Positions 18,287-28,143 of a stretch of 64,000 nt of DNA are shown in pieces (positions within the stretch are counted from its first letter, which is position 1; each line of letters opens with the position of its first letter). The notes under the pieces are model-generated. The model was not told the origin of the DNA. It was given only the letters and a program-made list of their open reading frames with translations, and searched no databases. Origin of the DNA: Aerococcus viridans (GTDB lineage Bacteria; Bacillota; Bacilli; Lactobacillales; Aerococcaceae); assembly GCF_002083135.2 (NCBI RefSeq), contig NZ_NBTM02000001.1:1240001-1304000 (forward strand), written 5' to 3'. The position numbers and the translations under genes are program-made.

Positions 18287-18365
18287 TCACAAATAATCCT
18301 TTCAAATTGACTATTTTCAATATATAATAAATATCAATATAAAAGAATTTGAGAGGTTGGACTAT

Positions 18366-19184
18366 ATGAAAATCAAACGTAGCCCGCGACTAGTGGACAT
18401 GACACAATATTTATTATCACACCCGCATAAGCTAGTGTCTTTAACATTTTTTGTGTCACGTTACGAATCAGCGAAATCATCCATTTCTGAAGATTTGACG
18501 ATTTTAAAAGAACAATTTGAATTAAGTGGATTTGGGAGAATCGAAACTGTAGCTGGAGCTGCTGGTGGTGTCATCTATATTCCAACAATGTCAAAAGAAG
18601 ACGCGATTGTTGAAGTGGAAAATCTGATTTACCAATTAGAAGCTTCAGATGACCGGATTCTACCAGGTGGATACTTCTACCTAACTGACTTATTAAGTGA
18701 CCCAGATCAGTTACGCAAAATAGGTAAAATCATTGCAAGCTATTATGCAGAATCAAAAGCAACAGCTATCATGACGATTGCGACAAAAGGTGTGCCAATC
18801 GCACAAATGGTTGCACTATACCTAAACATTCCATTCGTTATTGTGCGTCGTGACTCAAAGGTAACTGAAGGCTCAACGGTTTCTATTAACTACGCTACAA
18901 AAGGGACAACCCGCGTAGAAAAAATGGAACTAACAAAATCTTCACTACCACAAGGCTCACACGTATTAGTCATCGATGACTTCTTGAACGGTGGGGGAAC
19001 CATTACAGGGATGAATTCAATGTTAAAAGAATTCAACTCAACATGTGCTGGGATAGCCGTATTGTGTGAATCTGATACCCCAGACCGTGAAATCGACTTT
19101 GAATACGAGTCACTGATTAAAGTGCAAAAAGACCCTTCATTTGCCAAAGGATTCGAATTAACATTAGGTACAATGTTTAATTAA
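18366..19184 (+). CDS. purR: Purine operon regulator PurR
   Basis: A 272-residue DNA-binding protein. An N-terminal winged helix (about 1-75: RLVDMTQYLLSHP, SAKSSISEDLTIL) is joined to a phosphoribosyltransferase-fold domain whose PRPP loop is LVIDDFLNGGGT (201-212). It senses PRPP to control purine genes, as a repressor in Bacillus and an activator in some lactococci. I start at ATG 18366 after GAGAGG; a TTG three codons earlier is the alternative. In the usual gene order purR follows ispE directly; here the adc operon separates them. Confidence 0.96.
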   Translation: MKIKRSPRLVDMTQYLLSHPHKLVSLTFFVSRYESAKSSISEDLTILKEQFELSGFGRIETVAGAAGGVIYIPTMSKEDAIVEVENLIYQLEASDDRILPGGYFYLTDLLSDPDQLRKIGKIIASYYAESKATAIMTIATKGVPIAQMVALYLNIPFVIVRRDSKVTEGSTVSINYATKGTTRVEKMELTKSSLPQGSHVLVIDDFLNGGGTITGMNSMLKEFNSTCAGIAVLCESDTPDREIDFEYESLIKVQKDPSFAKGFELTLGTMFN

Positions 19185-19202
19185 TATAAATTATAAAAAA
19201 TT

Positions 19203-19237
19203 TCCTAGCCTAACTGAGTTAGTCTAGGATTTTATTT
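19203..19237 (+). terminator. purR terminator
   Basis: TCCTAG-C-CTAAC pairs with GTTAG-T-CTAGGA, followed by TTTTATTT. Confidence 0.8.
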
Positions 19238-19300
19238 AATAATTAAAAAATAATGCTATAACTCAAGTAAGGGTTATATTTTAGAAGGGGAGAATAATCT

Positions 19301-21880
19301 TTGAAAAATATGAAAAGGTATTGGCCAATTATATTGGCAGGAATACTTGCAATTGTTATACAGGGTGTAGTGTATTACCAGTTAGAAATAGCTCCATTTG
19401 GAGAAAATACAATACTTACAACCGACTTGAAGGGACAGTACATTAGTTTTTTTTCTTATTTGAAAAATAGTCTTCAAGGAGAGGATAACTTATTATATTC
19501 AATGTCCAAAACTATGGGTGGGAACATGGTTGGATTAACGAGTTATTATTTGTTAAGTCCTTTAAATATTATTTTTTTATTTTTCAAACTGGAACATTTT
19601 CCAATCGCTATTACCTTACTTACACTCTTAAAAATAGGATTAATGTCCTCAAGCTTCACTTGGTTGATGAATAAAAACAAACTTCCTGCTTGGGGGCAAA
19701 TTGTTCTAGGTATATCTTATGGACTGATGTCATATTCTGTTGTTTATCAGCAAAACATAATGTGGCTAGATACTCTGATTCTTTTACCTCTACTAATTTG
19801 GTCGCTTGATAAGCTAGTGAAGAGTGGTTCATGGATATTATACGCAATAACTTTAGGTTATATTATATTGCTCAATTATTATATGGGTTTTATGATTTGT
19901 ATTTTTTCTAGCATATATTTTATATCAAGTTTAGTGGTTAATATATATGAAAAATCTAATCCAGATTCTAATTTATCGAATATAACAGTGTTTAGAAATT
20001 TTGTTATAGGTTCGGTAGTTGGTGGTGCGTTATCTATGGTTAGTTTGTTACCTAGTATCATGTCACTACAGGGCGGTAAGGCAGGATTTGCATTACGCGA
20101 ATTTCTTAATACAAATCAATTATTTACATTAGGAGAATTTATCAGTAAATTTATTCCTGGAGCATATGTAACCTCAGATATTCAACATGGATTACCTAAT
20201 ATCTATGTTTTTTCAGGTATATTACTTTTATGTTTATTATTTTTCTTCAATAGGAATATAAATTTAGGCAATAAAATGCAATATTTTGTAATGTTATTAC
20301 TGATATTCTTTTCATTAAAATACTCACTTCTTAATGTAATTTGGCATGGATTTAATGAACCTACATGGTTTCCATATCGTTTCTCATTTTTATTTACGAC
20401 AATTTTATTGTTAATAGCGGCACAGCAAATTAAATATTGGAATATTGATAGGATTACTAGTTTATTGTCATTGTTCATTGTAATCATCTCTATTTATTAT
20501 ATTAATGCACAAAATTTCGAATACATCACTATAAAAAAGCTGGTGCTTATTCTTATTGTGCAAGTTATTTTATTTACCTTATTCTGGATGTTAGACAAAA
20601 ATAAAGGTGGTATTTCCAGAAAAGTTATTCTAACGATAATTGTGTGTATAACAGGGATTGAAACGGGGCTGAATGCTTATATAACGCAAAGTAAGATTTC
20701 TTATCAACCTTATGAACCATATTCTAATGTTGTAAGCCAATATTCTACAATTATGGAAACTTTAAAGCCAAATGAAATGTCATTATATCGAATAGAGAAA
20801 AATCAGCACTATGATAATAATGATCCACTCTTATTGAATTATCCAGGTTTATCCCACTATTCATCTAATGAAACTTCAAATATCTTAAAATTTATGGAAA
20901 ATTTAGGTTTTACACGTACTGCAAACTGGTCCAGGTATAGTTATGGTTCTACTTCTTTTGCTGATTCACTAATGGGCGTTAAATATATTGTAAGTAATAT
21001 GCCATTATATAATCAAAATTTAAAGATCAATGATGTAGTTACCGTAAAAGAAAATAAAAAATACATCTATATGAATACCTCAGCTTTTCCTTTAGGTTTT
21101 ACGATCCAACAAAATAAAAACTTAAATATTTCGGAAAATAACACAATGGCGTCTCAAAATAGACTTATTTCGGAGATATTTGATATAGATCATTATTATA
21201 CACCTATTTCGAGTGATAAAATTCGAATGGAGTTTGAGAACGTAGAGCGTTTAAACACAGGATCTGAAGTGATTTTACAGAAAATAGATAGCAAAAAATC
21301 TGGTAAAATCCATATATATATTGAAAATCCGGATGGTCAAACGATAAATTACTATTTTGATGGAGAAAATAAGTATGGTGTTGATATATATCATGATAAT
21401 GAGTTTAATAACACAAATTTACAAATAAAAAATCATACTGCGCATTCATTCGATTCTAATAAAGATGTTGCTAAGTTAACTTTAGAACTTAAAGGGGATT
21501 TAATACCTTTTGATAATAGTTATTTTTATTACAGTTCATATAATAGTTTGGTAAAAATGAATTCTTATGCGGAAAATAATAAGTTAGAATTGACTAAGGT
21601 TTCTCCTACAAAAATTGAAGGAAATCTTCCTAGTTCTTACGAAGGTAACAGTTTATTATTGACCATACCATACGATCCTGGATGGAAAGTTAAGGTAGAT
21701 GGTAAAGAAGTAAGCACCTATGAGTACGCAGATGCTCTTTTAGGGATTGAGTTACCAAGTAACAGTAAACGAGTTTCATTAACTTTTATGCCGAAAGGTT
21801 TAATTATTGGCATACTAATATCTTCGTGTGCTTTAATTAGTATAATAATTTTGATTTTATACAAAAGAAAGTCTACATAA
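19301..21880 (+). CDS. YfhO-family membrane glycosyltransferase (copy 1)
   Basis: An 859-residue YfhO-family GT-C-like protein. The N-terminal half carries about 12 membrane helices; the first outer loop has TTDLKGQY with Asp42, the likely catalytic acidic residue in GT-C folds. A large extracellular domain (about 470-830) and a final helix (about 835-855) follow. In Bacillus and Listeria, YfhO-type enzymes move sugar from an undecaprenyl-phosphate donor onto lipoteichoic acid; that role is inferred here. The start is TTG 19301 with GAAGGGGAG upstream (ATG 19310 possible). Strikingly AT-rich compared with the genes before it, suggesting transfer. No GtrB partner is adjacent. Confidence 0.85.
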   Translation: MKNMKRYWPIILAGILAIVIQGVVYYQLEIAPFGENTILTTDLKGQYISFFSYLKNSLQGEDNLLYSMSKTMGGNMVGLTSYYLLSPLNIIFLFFKLEHFPIAITLLTLLKIGLMSSSFTWLMNKNKLPAWGQIVLGISYGLMSYSVVYQQNIMWLDTLILLPLLIWSLDKLVKSGSWILYAITLGYIILLNYYMGFMICIFSSIYFISSLVVNIYEKSNPDSNLSNITVFRNFVIGSVVGGALSMVSLLPSIMSLQGGKAGFALREFLNTNQLFTLGEFISKFIPGAYVTSDIQHGLPNIYVFSGILLLCLLFFFNRNINLGNKMQYFVMLLLIFFSLKYSLLNVIWHGFNEPTWFPYRFSFLFTTILLLIAAQQIKYWNIDRITSLLSLFIVIISIYYINAQNFEYITIKKLVLILIVQVILFTLFWMLDKNKGGISRKVILTIIVCITGIETGLNAYITQSKISYQPYEPYSNVVSQYSTIMETLKPNEMSLYRIEKNQHYDNNDPLLLNYPGLSHYSSNETSNILKFMENLGFTRTANWSRYSYGSTSFADSLMGVKYIVSNMPLYNQNLKINDVVTVKENKKYIYMNTSAFPLGFTIQQNKNLNISENNTMASQNRLISEIFDIDHYYTPISSDKIRMEFENVERLNTGSEVILQKIDSKKSGKIHIYIENPDGQTINYYFDGENKYGVDIYHDNEFNNTNLQIKNHTAHSFDSNKDVAKLTLELKGDLIPFDNSYFYYSSYNSLVKMNSYAENNKLELTKVSPTKIEGNLPSSYEGNSLLLTIPYDPGWKVKVDGKEVSTYEYADALLGIELPSNSKRVSLTFMPKGLIIGILISSCALISIIILILYKRKST

Positions 21881-21953
21881 GAAAGAATAAGCTTTATATC
21901 TATTGTAGTTTAACTCAATTTTTAACACTTATTCCTTTAGAAAGGCAACTATT

Positions 21954-22997
21954 ATGGAAAAGAGACAACAGAACTTTGAATTGCTTAGAATTATTGCGAT
22001 GTTCATGATTGTAGTATCACATGTAATTACCCACTATATCATGAAAGCAGATATTGAAATAAGTAGCGTGAATAATTTCTTACTAAGCCTACTGCGAGCC
22101 GTCATATATGTTTGTGTAAATGTTTATATTATTATTACAGGATATTTTTCAGTTAATTCTAAACAGTTAAAAATAAAGAAAATAATGAATGCAGCTTTGT
22201 TACCAGGATTTATTTCGGCGATTTTGCTTATGGTATTAATGGTATTTGGGGTTATTGATTTTGATATCTGGCGGATAGTAGGCAAATTATTTGCTACTTT
22301 TAGAGGTGAATACTGGTTTATTTCAACTTATTTTGCCCTATGCTTATTTATTCCTTTTTTAAATAAAATAATTCACACGTTAAGTCAAAAAGAGTTTCAA
22401 CAATTTCTCTTTTTACTTACGTCAGTTGGTATTATATGGCCATTCTTTGTAGATAGTAAGGAGTTTGTAGCCTTTAATTCAGGTTTTTCCTTAATATTCT
22501 TTTTCTTTTTATACTTTGTCGGTGCTTACATTCGTTTATATGGCGCTTTCTTCAAAGACTTTACACGCAATCAATATTTAATAGGTTATTTGATGCTTGC
22601 TTTAGTGACAGGTATATTACAATTTGCTTTACCAGAGATAGATTTTTTAAATTATAATGGTCCATTTGAGTTCACAATGTCTTATTTTATCTTTATGTAT
22701 ATCAAAAATGTAAAAGTTAACTCTGTTAAAATAAACACAATTGCTACCTATACTTTAAGTGTATATTTGGTGCATGAGCAAGCAGAAATACGTGAATTTA
22801 TTTGGAATTTGCCATTTATTCACCAAATTATACAGTGGTCGCCATTTACATTTATACCAGCTATCATCTTTGTGGCAGTAATTGTATTCACAGTATCATG
22901 GATTATCGGCTATACGCTAACCAACTTATATAACAAGGTTGAACAGTTTGTGTTTTATGTATTAGAGACTAGAGCGGGCAATCCGACAATTGAATAG
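21954..22997 (+). CDS. Acyltransferase family 3 membrane protein
   Basis: A 347-residue protein with about ten membrane helices. The N-terminal NFELLRIIAMFMIVVSHVI is the acyltransferase-3 signature with the catalytic His in VVSH, and FRGEYWFISTYFALCLFIPFLN (about 117-138) is typical of the WecH/polysaccharide O-acetyltransferase branch. Members transfer acetyl groups from acetyl-CoA to surface polysaccharides. There is no SGNH extracellular domain as in OatA. It lies 73 bases after the YfhO gene with no terminator, so the two may be cotranscribed. Target polymer unknown. Confidence 0.88.
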   Translation: MEKRQQNFELLRIIAMFMIVVSHVITHYIMKADIEISSVNNFLLSLLRAVIYVCVNVYIIITGYFSVNSKQLKIKKIMNAALLPGFISAILLMVLMVFGVIDFDIWRIVGKLFATFRGEYWFISTYFALCLFIPFLNKIIHTLSQKEFQQFLFLLTSVGIIWPFFVDSKEFVAFNSGFSLIFFFFLYFVGAYIRLYGAFFKDFTRNQYLIGYLMLALVTGILQFALPEIDFLNYNGPFEFTMSYFIFMYIKNVKVNSVKINTIATYTLSVYLVHEQAEIREFIWNLPFIHQIIQWSPFTFIPAIIFVAVIVFTVSWIIGYTLTNLYNKVEQFVFYVLETRAGNPTIE

Positions 22998-23011
22998 ATG
23001 AATAAATAAAG

Positions 23012-23050
23012 AAAAATGTGCGCTGGCTATCAACCAATGCACATTTTTTT
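23012..23050. terminator. Bidirectional terminator
   Basis: AAAAATGTGC...GG pairs with CC...GCACATTTTT between the convergent acyltransferase and GT4 genes, with A- and T-runs on both sides. Confidence 0.8.
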
Positions 23051-24164
23051 AGTTTTGTAATATTCTATTATAGATATCGATATAGTCTTGATGAATATCA
23101 TCCCATTGGAATTTTTTGGATTCTTTTAATGCATTTTTAGAAATTTCTGGATAGTACTTTTTGATGTAGTCGACAGCGTCTTTAAAGGCAGCAACATCAA
23201 ATCGATCTACCGAAACACCAACTCTTTTATTGGGGAAGAAACCATCAAACCCTTCGCCTTTTGTGTAAATTACTGGTAAAGCTTGGCTCATCGCTTCAAC
23301 ATACACCAATCCAAAGGTTTCTGGAGAAGACAGCAGGGCAAAGATATCTGCCGTTCGGTAAAAAGCAATTAATTGATTTTTATCCATTGGCTCGTGGTAA
23401 TTCACGTATGGTTTTTTAATTAATTCATCAAAAATACCCTGGTCCCAATTAGGACCGATAATATGTAATTCAGCTGGCGCTACATCCTGGTTATAGGTAG
23501 CAACATAATCTGCTAAAGTAAGTAAGTTTTTAGCCTTTTGAACTTTTGCGGTCGCAACAATTTTTAAAGGCTCATTTAAAGTCCCTTGGCGATTTTCAAA
23601 GGCATGTTCATGCCAGAATTGATCGATACCGTTTGGCATGACCAGAGTTTTTGCTAGTAATTCTTTTTTTAGCTTTTTGGGAATATATTTTTCAAAGGTA
23701 TTCTCAAAATTATTTTGTGAGATAAAAATAATTTGACTAGCATTTTTCAAAATATTCAAACCAATGGGTCTTAACCAAAAAGCTTTTTTGAAGAAGTCAG
23801 CAACTTCATTGCTTCTAACGGCTACGACATAGGGTGTACCATATTCTTTGTGAATTTGGTAGGCCATATATCCGTTAGTAAATAATGAATGGGCGTGAAT
23901 TAAGTCGTATTCGCCCGTTTTATAGCGGCTTTTTAAATCTTGATAGATTTTGTTTTGCTTATAGAAGTAAAAAAATCGCTCGATTTGGTTAAAGACACGA
24001 ACAGTCTCTGCATAGGGTGCTTTAGAAGCAATCCGTTCTTCAGGATACTGGTTTGAAATAGGGACGTATACATTAATATCATGTCCGTCAGCTACTTGAC
24101 GATCAAATAATTGCTGAAACAAGGGTGATGTTGAATAGTAAGAACAAGTATGTAAGATTTTCAT
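23049..24164 (-). CDS. Glycosyltransferase family 4 protein
   Basis: A 371-residue GT-B fold retaining glycosyltransferase. The N-terminal domain (MKILHTCSYYSTSPLFQQLFDRQ, then YDLIHAHSLFTNGYMAY) binds acceptor. The C-terminal half carries the nucleotide-sugar site: VVATAKVQKAKN (about 205-216) and the EX7E-type LLSSPETFGLVYVEAMSQALPVI (about 286-308). GAGGAG lies before the ATG. It is the only gene of this polysaccharide region on the minus strand and is divergent from ugd, so it may have its own control. Donor and acceptor sugars cannot be read from sequence. Confidence 0.88.
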   Translation of the reverse strand: MKILHTCSYYSTSPLFQQLFDRQVADGHDINVYVPISNQYPEERIASKAPYAETVRVFNQIERFFYFYKQNKIYQDLKSRYKTGEYDLIHAHSLFTNGYMAYQIHKEYGTPYVVAVRSNEVADFFKKAFWLRPIGLNILKNASQIIFISQNNFENTFEKYIPKKLKKELLAKTLVMPNGIDQFWHEHAFENRQGTLNEPLKIVATAKVQKAKNLLTLADYVATYNQDVAPAELHIIGPNWDQGIFDELIKKPYVNYHEPMDKNQLIAFYRTADIFALLSSPETFGLVYVEAMSQALPVIYTKGEGFDGFFPNKRVGVSVDRFDVAAFKDAVDYIKKYYPEISKNALKESKKFQWDDIHQDYIDIYNRILQN

Positions 24165-24337
24165 GGGTAAAACTCCTCAATTTATGTTATACCTAGTATA
24201 CCAAAAGGCTATTTAATTTTTTTTTAAATATTGGGTAAGTATAGGTATGATATAATTTATTTCAGAGTATTAACGACAAGTGTTACAATGGAAGTATGTA
24301 AAAAATTAAATATATACATTCGCAGGAGGCAATTTGA

Positions 24338-25504
24338 ATGAAAATAACGGTAGTGGGAGCAGGATACGTAGGATTGGCGAATGCCATTTTACTAGCACAA
24401 AACAATGAGGTAGTAGCGTTAGAAGTGAACCCAACAATTGTAGACATGTTAAATAATAAACAAGCACATATCGCTGATAAAGAAATTGAGCAATACTTAG
24501 CAACAAAACCTTTAAACTTACGAGCAACTTCTGATAAAGACGATGCTTATAAAGATACTGATTTTGTCATTGTTGCAACACCAACTAATTACGATGAAAC
24601 AACAAATTCATTTGATACATCAACAGTTGAAGGTGTAATTGACGATGTCTTATTACAAGATACTAAAGCGCCAATTATTATTAAATCTACAATTCCAGTT
24701 GGCTTTACCCAAGAAATGCGTCAAGCTAAAGGTACAGACCGTATCCTATTCTCGCCAGAGTTCTTACGTGAAGGACAAGCCTTATACGATAACTTAAATC
24801 CTTCTCGTATTATTGTTGGGGACCACACTGATCAAGCAAAACAATTTGCTAACTTATTAGCTGAAGGTGCCGAAAAAGAAGATATCGATGTCTTGTTTAT
24901 GGAACCAACAGAAGCTGAAGCCGTAAAATTGTTTGCAAATACATATTTAGCGATGCGTGTAGCCTTCTTCAATGAATTAGATACTTATGCACAAATGAAA
25001 GGCTTAAATAGCCAATCTATTATTGATGGTATTTCACTAGACCCACGTATTGGTACACACTACAACAACCCTTCATTTGGGTATGGTGGATACTGCTTAC
25101 CGAAAGATACGAAACAATTGCGTGCGAACTTTGAAGGTGTACCAAATAACATTATTTCAGCTATCGTTGAAGCAAATAAAACGCGCAAACACTTTATTGC
25201 GGATGCAGTTGCTGAAAGATCACCTGAAACAGTTGGTATTTTCCGTCTAACAATGAAATCATCATCTGACAACTTCCGTGAATCAGCTGTCCTAGACATC
25301 ATGCGTCAACTTGAAGCGAAGGGTCTAGAAGTCATTATCTATGAACCAACTTGGAAAGAAGCAACATACGATAATTATCAAGTAGTTGCTGACTTAGCTG
25401 ACTTTAAAGATAAAGCGGACGTTATCATTACAAATAGAATGACTGATGAATTAGCTGATGTTCCGAACAAAGTATTTACACGGGACGTTTACCACAACAA
25501 CTAA
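24338..25504 (+). CDS. ugd: UDP-glucose/UDP-sugar 6-dehydrogenase
   Basis: A 388-residue NAD-dependent dehydrogenase oxidising a UDP-hexose to the uronic acid. The Rossmann loop is VGAGYVGLA (6-14), and the catalytic Cys253 lies in [24 protein letters not shown] (138-146) contacts substrate. The short length groups it with streptococcal and Klebsiella-type Ugd enzymes. It implies a uronic acid in the surface polymer made by the neighbouring genes. GGAGG precedes the ATG. A terminator follows, so it is probably a single-gene transcript. Confidence 0.93.
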   Translation: MKITVVGAGYVGLANAILLAQNNEVVALEVNPTIVDMLNNKQAHIADKEIEQYLATKPLNLRATSDKDDAYKDTDFVIVATPTNYDETTNSFDTSTVEGVIDDVLLQDTKAPIIIKSTIPVGFTQEMRQAKGTDRILFSPEFLREGQALYDNLNPSRIIVGDHTDQAKQFANLLAEGAEKEDIDVLFMEPTEAEAVKLFANTYLAMRVAFFNELDTYAQMKGLNSQSIIDGISLDPRIGTHYNNPSFGYGGYCLPKDTKQLRANFEGVPNNIISAIVEANKTRKHFIADAVAERSPETVGIFRLTMKSSSDNFRESAVLDIMRQLEAKGLEVIIYEPTWKEATYDNYQVVADLADFKDKADVIITNRMTDELADVPNKVFTRDVYHNN

Positions 25505-25526
25505 TTTTTAAATGGATAGATTAAAC

Positions 25527-25562
25527 AATGTATCTAGAGTTTTCTAGATACATTATTTTTTA
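25527..25562 (+). terminator. ugd terminator
   Basis: AATGTATCTAGA pairs perfectly with TCTAGATACATT around a 4-base loop, then ATTTTTTAT. Confidence 0.88.
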
Positions 25563-25644
25563 TCCGTTTATACTTTTTAAATGTATAGTATAATAGTTAA
25601 GATTCTGAAAATGAGCGTTAATAGAACTCAGGGAGGAGTATCAG

Positions 25645-26814
25645 ATGCAAGAAGCGAAAAATAAAAAACAATTACGCATTTTACATGTGATGAGTGGCTT
25701 TGGTGGAGGCATCTCCTCGTTTATTTTAAATAAAGCCAAGCAAATGCCTAAGTATAATGTGACCTTTGATGTGGCCACCTATGATGAATGTAGCGAAGAA
25801 TTTGAACAAGCTATTCAAGCGACTGGCGGTCGGATTTTCCGTCTGGTTAATCCAAAAAAATATGGATTCAAAGCCTTTAAATCTTCTTTTTCAAAACCAT
25901 TTGAACAGGAGACCTATGATTTAGTTCACTGTCATATTGAAGGCTATCGTGCAATTCCCTATTACCGTATAGCAAAAAAATATGGCGTTAAACAGTTCTA
26001 TATTCATGCCCATCTAGTGAATGATTATAAAATCAAAAATAAGAAAGACCAATTTGTTCATGGTTTTAATCAAAAACTAAACACCCGGATTTCTACTGAT
26101 ATTGTTGGTTGTGGTCGCTTAGCCATTAAATCCGTATTTGGTCCAAAGACCAATTTAGATACTTCTATGGTTATTCCAAATTCTATTGATTTGAAGGAGT
26201 ATGCGAATCCGGATAATGTCTATGCACAACATAGAGAAGCGGGGCGCAAGCGATATAACCTTGATGAAAATACCCTTGTAATAGGCCATGTTGGGCGTTT
26301 AATGCCTGTGAAAAATCACGATAAAACATTTGAAATTGCAAAAGCCATTCAAGAAAATAATCTTAATGCAAAGATTCTAATTATCGGGTCAGGCAACTTA
26401 GAAGAAGAATTGAAGGCGAAAGCAGCAGACTTGGATATTCTCGATACCGTTATTTTTACTGGTAGAATCAGTCCAATTTCTGAATTCTATCCAGCTTTAG
26501 ATGTTTTACTGCTACCGTCCTTTACTGAAGGCTTGCCAACGACTGTTGTCGAAGTGCAAGGCGCAGGTGTGCCAACAGTGATGTCAGATATAATTACTTC
26601 TGAAGTTGACTTAGACTTGGGTATGGTTGCTACTTGTAGCTTAGACGATGATGGACAGGTATGGCTTGAGTCATTACAACAAATGGCCAATTCATCAGTT
26701 CCATCAGTAGAAAAACGGTTAGCTGCTTTGGAGAATAATTATTTTTCAAATGAGGCATCAGCGAAACTGTATGTAGATTTCTTTGTGGAGAAAATCGATG
26801 ACTTTAAACTTTAA
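25645..26814 (+). CDS. Glycosyltransferase family 4 protein
   Basis: A 389-residue GT-B glycosyltransferase resembling the EpsF/CapM group. RILHVMSGFGGGISSFILNKA (about 10-30) is the N-terminal glycine-rich loop. VIGHVGRLMPVKNHD (about 212-226) and the EX7E segment LLPSFTEGLPTTVVEVQGAGVP (about 290-311) form the donor site. GGGAGG precedes ATG 25645. It starts a run of closely packed genes (next starts 42 bases later) that continues through the polymerase and Wzz-like genes. Sugar specificity unknown. Confidence 0.9.
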   Translation: MQEAKNKKQLRILHVMSGFGGGISSFILNKAKQMPKYNVTFDVATYDECSEEFEQAIQATGGRIFRLVNPKKYGFKAFKSSFSKPFEQETYDLVHCHIEGYRAIPYYRIAKKYGVKQFYIHAHLVNDYKIKNKKDQFVHGFNQKLNTRISTDIVGCGRLAIKSVFGPKTNLDTSMVIPNSIDLKEYANPDNVYAQHREAGRKRYNLDENTLVIGHVGRLMPVKNHDKTFEIAKAIQENNLNAKILIIGSGNLEEELKAKAADLDILDTVIFTGRISPISEFYPALDVLLLPSFTEGLPTTVVEVQGAGVPTVMSDIITSEVDLDLGMVATCSLDDDGQVWLESLQQMANSSVPSVEKRLAALENNYFSNEASAKLYVDFFVEKIDDFKL

Positions 26815-26856
26815 AATTCATTATCGTGCTTTAAATAGTCAGGAGGCGATTAAACC

Positions 26857-28143
26857 TTGCTAGCATATCTTATTATTTTGGTATCTAGTGTTTTCCTTGG
26901 GTCCAATTTAATTGCCGTTACTTTACCAGTAGGTCAGATTTCAATATATCGGATATTTTCGCTATTAGTGATTCCAATGGTCATCTTTTTCTTAGTTAAA
27001 GATAGAAAAGCTTTTAAAATCCACCGTAATTCCTATGCTACCGGAATGGTAGCTGTTTATCTACTTTGGTGGGTATGGGCCTTATGCTCGGTCCTTTGGG
27101 CGATGAGCCTAGGGTCTTGGCTTCAAGCGATGGTCTTGTTGACTTTAGGGATATCCAGTATCGTTGGTATCTTTTTATGGACTAGAGATTATGTCCAATG
27201 GCGGACTTTAATCAAAGCAGTATGGATCATGATGACCTTTTTAAGTATTTGGGGATTATTTGAAATCACCACAAATATTTATTTACTTGCCGATCTGGGT
27301 AAATTGGACAAATATTCGACCTTCGTGACGCAACCGTGGACGAGGATACCAATCACTTATCTTGCCAACCAAAATGACTATGCAACAATATTATTAGCGA
27401 CATTACCAATTAACTTAATTCTTATGAATACAACGAAGGATAGTTTGAAGAAATTATTAACGCTTTTATGTATGCTTTTATCAACGTTTTTAATTTTCCA
27501 ATCCGGCTCACGGATGAGTTTACTAATGGCACTGACCTTTTACGGTATATATGTCTTATTAGGCGTTCGTTGGGATTTCACAAGAAAGCAAGTGTTAACT
27601 ACCGGAAGTATTGTCTTAACACTAGCTATACTCGCTTTTGCTTTCGTCCCGCCAATTAGAGGGATGGTTACTGACTTAATTTATATTTTACCTAGACCGG
27701 TAATTTCTGGAGATGTGGGTAGGATGAATATGTGGCGAAATGGGTTAATGTACTTAGGTAAGACTTTCGGTCTTGGTGTAGGTGCTGGTAATATAGAAGT
27801 GTGGATGGAGATATTTGGACCATTACCAACCAATAATATCTTTAATATTCACAATTGGTGGTTAGAAATCCTCGTGGGCTATGGCGCCTTCATATTTATC
27901 GCCTATGTCTTAGGATACGCCTTGATGATATATCGTCTATTCAATTTGAAAAAATTTGTCAATAGAATGCACCAGAAGATTATGAATGCATTCATTTCAT
28001 TTTTACTTGTTTTTATTGGTGCAAGTATTACAAGTGCTAATAATATGTTAATTGAATGGCATTGGGTATTCTTCGGATTAATTATTGCCTACATTGGTAT
28101 TATGGAAGCACAAGTTTTTGGAAAGAAAAAGAGGGTAGAATAA
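26857..28143 (+). CDS. Wzy/O-antigen ligase-like membrane protein
   Basis: A 428-residue protein with about 11-12 membrane helices of the Wzy_C (O-antigen ligase/polymerase) superfamily. Its large outer loop, LGVGAGNIEVWMEIFGPLPTNNIFNIHNWWLEILVGYG (about 307-344), has the conserved HNWWLEILVGYG ending. By context it polymerises lipid-linked repeat units in a Wzx/Wzy pathway. The start is TTG 26857, with AGGAGG at 26841-26846. Its stop abuts the next gene's ATG, so translation is coupled. Confidence 0.85.
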   Translation: MLAYLIILVSSVFLGSNLIAVTLPVGQISIYRIFSLLVIPMVIFFLVKDRKAFKIHRNSYATGMVAVYLLWWVWALCSVLWAMSLGSWLQAMVLLTLGISSIVGIFLWTRDYVQWRTLIKAVWIMMTFLSIWGLFEITTNIYLLADLGKLDKYSTFVTQPWTRIPITYLANQNDYATILLATLPINLILMNTTKDSLKKLLTLLCMLLSTFLIFQSGSRMSLLMALTFYGIYVLLGVRWDFTRKQVLTTGSIVLTLAILAFAFVPPIRGMVTDLIYILPRPVISGDVGRMNMWRNGLMYLGKTFGLGVGAGNIEVWMEIFGPLPTNNIFNIHNWWLEILVGYGAFIFIAYVLGYALMIYRLFNLKKFVNRMHQKIMNAFISFLLVFIGASITSANNMLIEWHWVFFGLIIAYIGIMEAQVFGKKKRVE

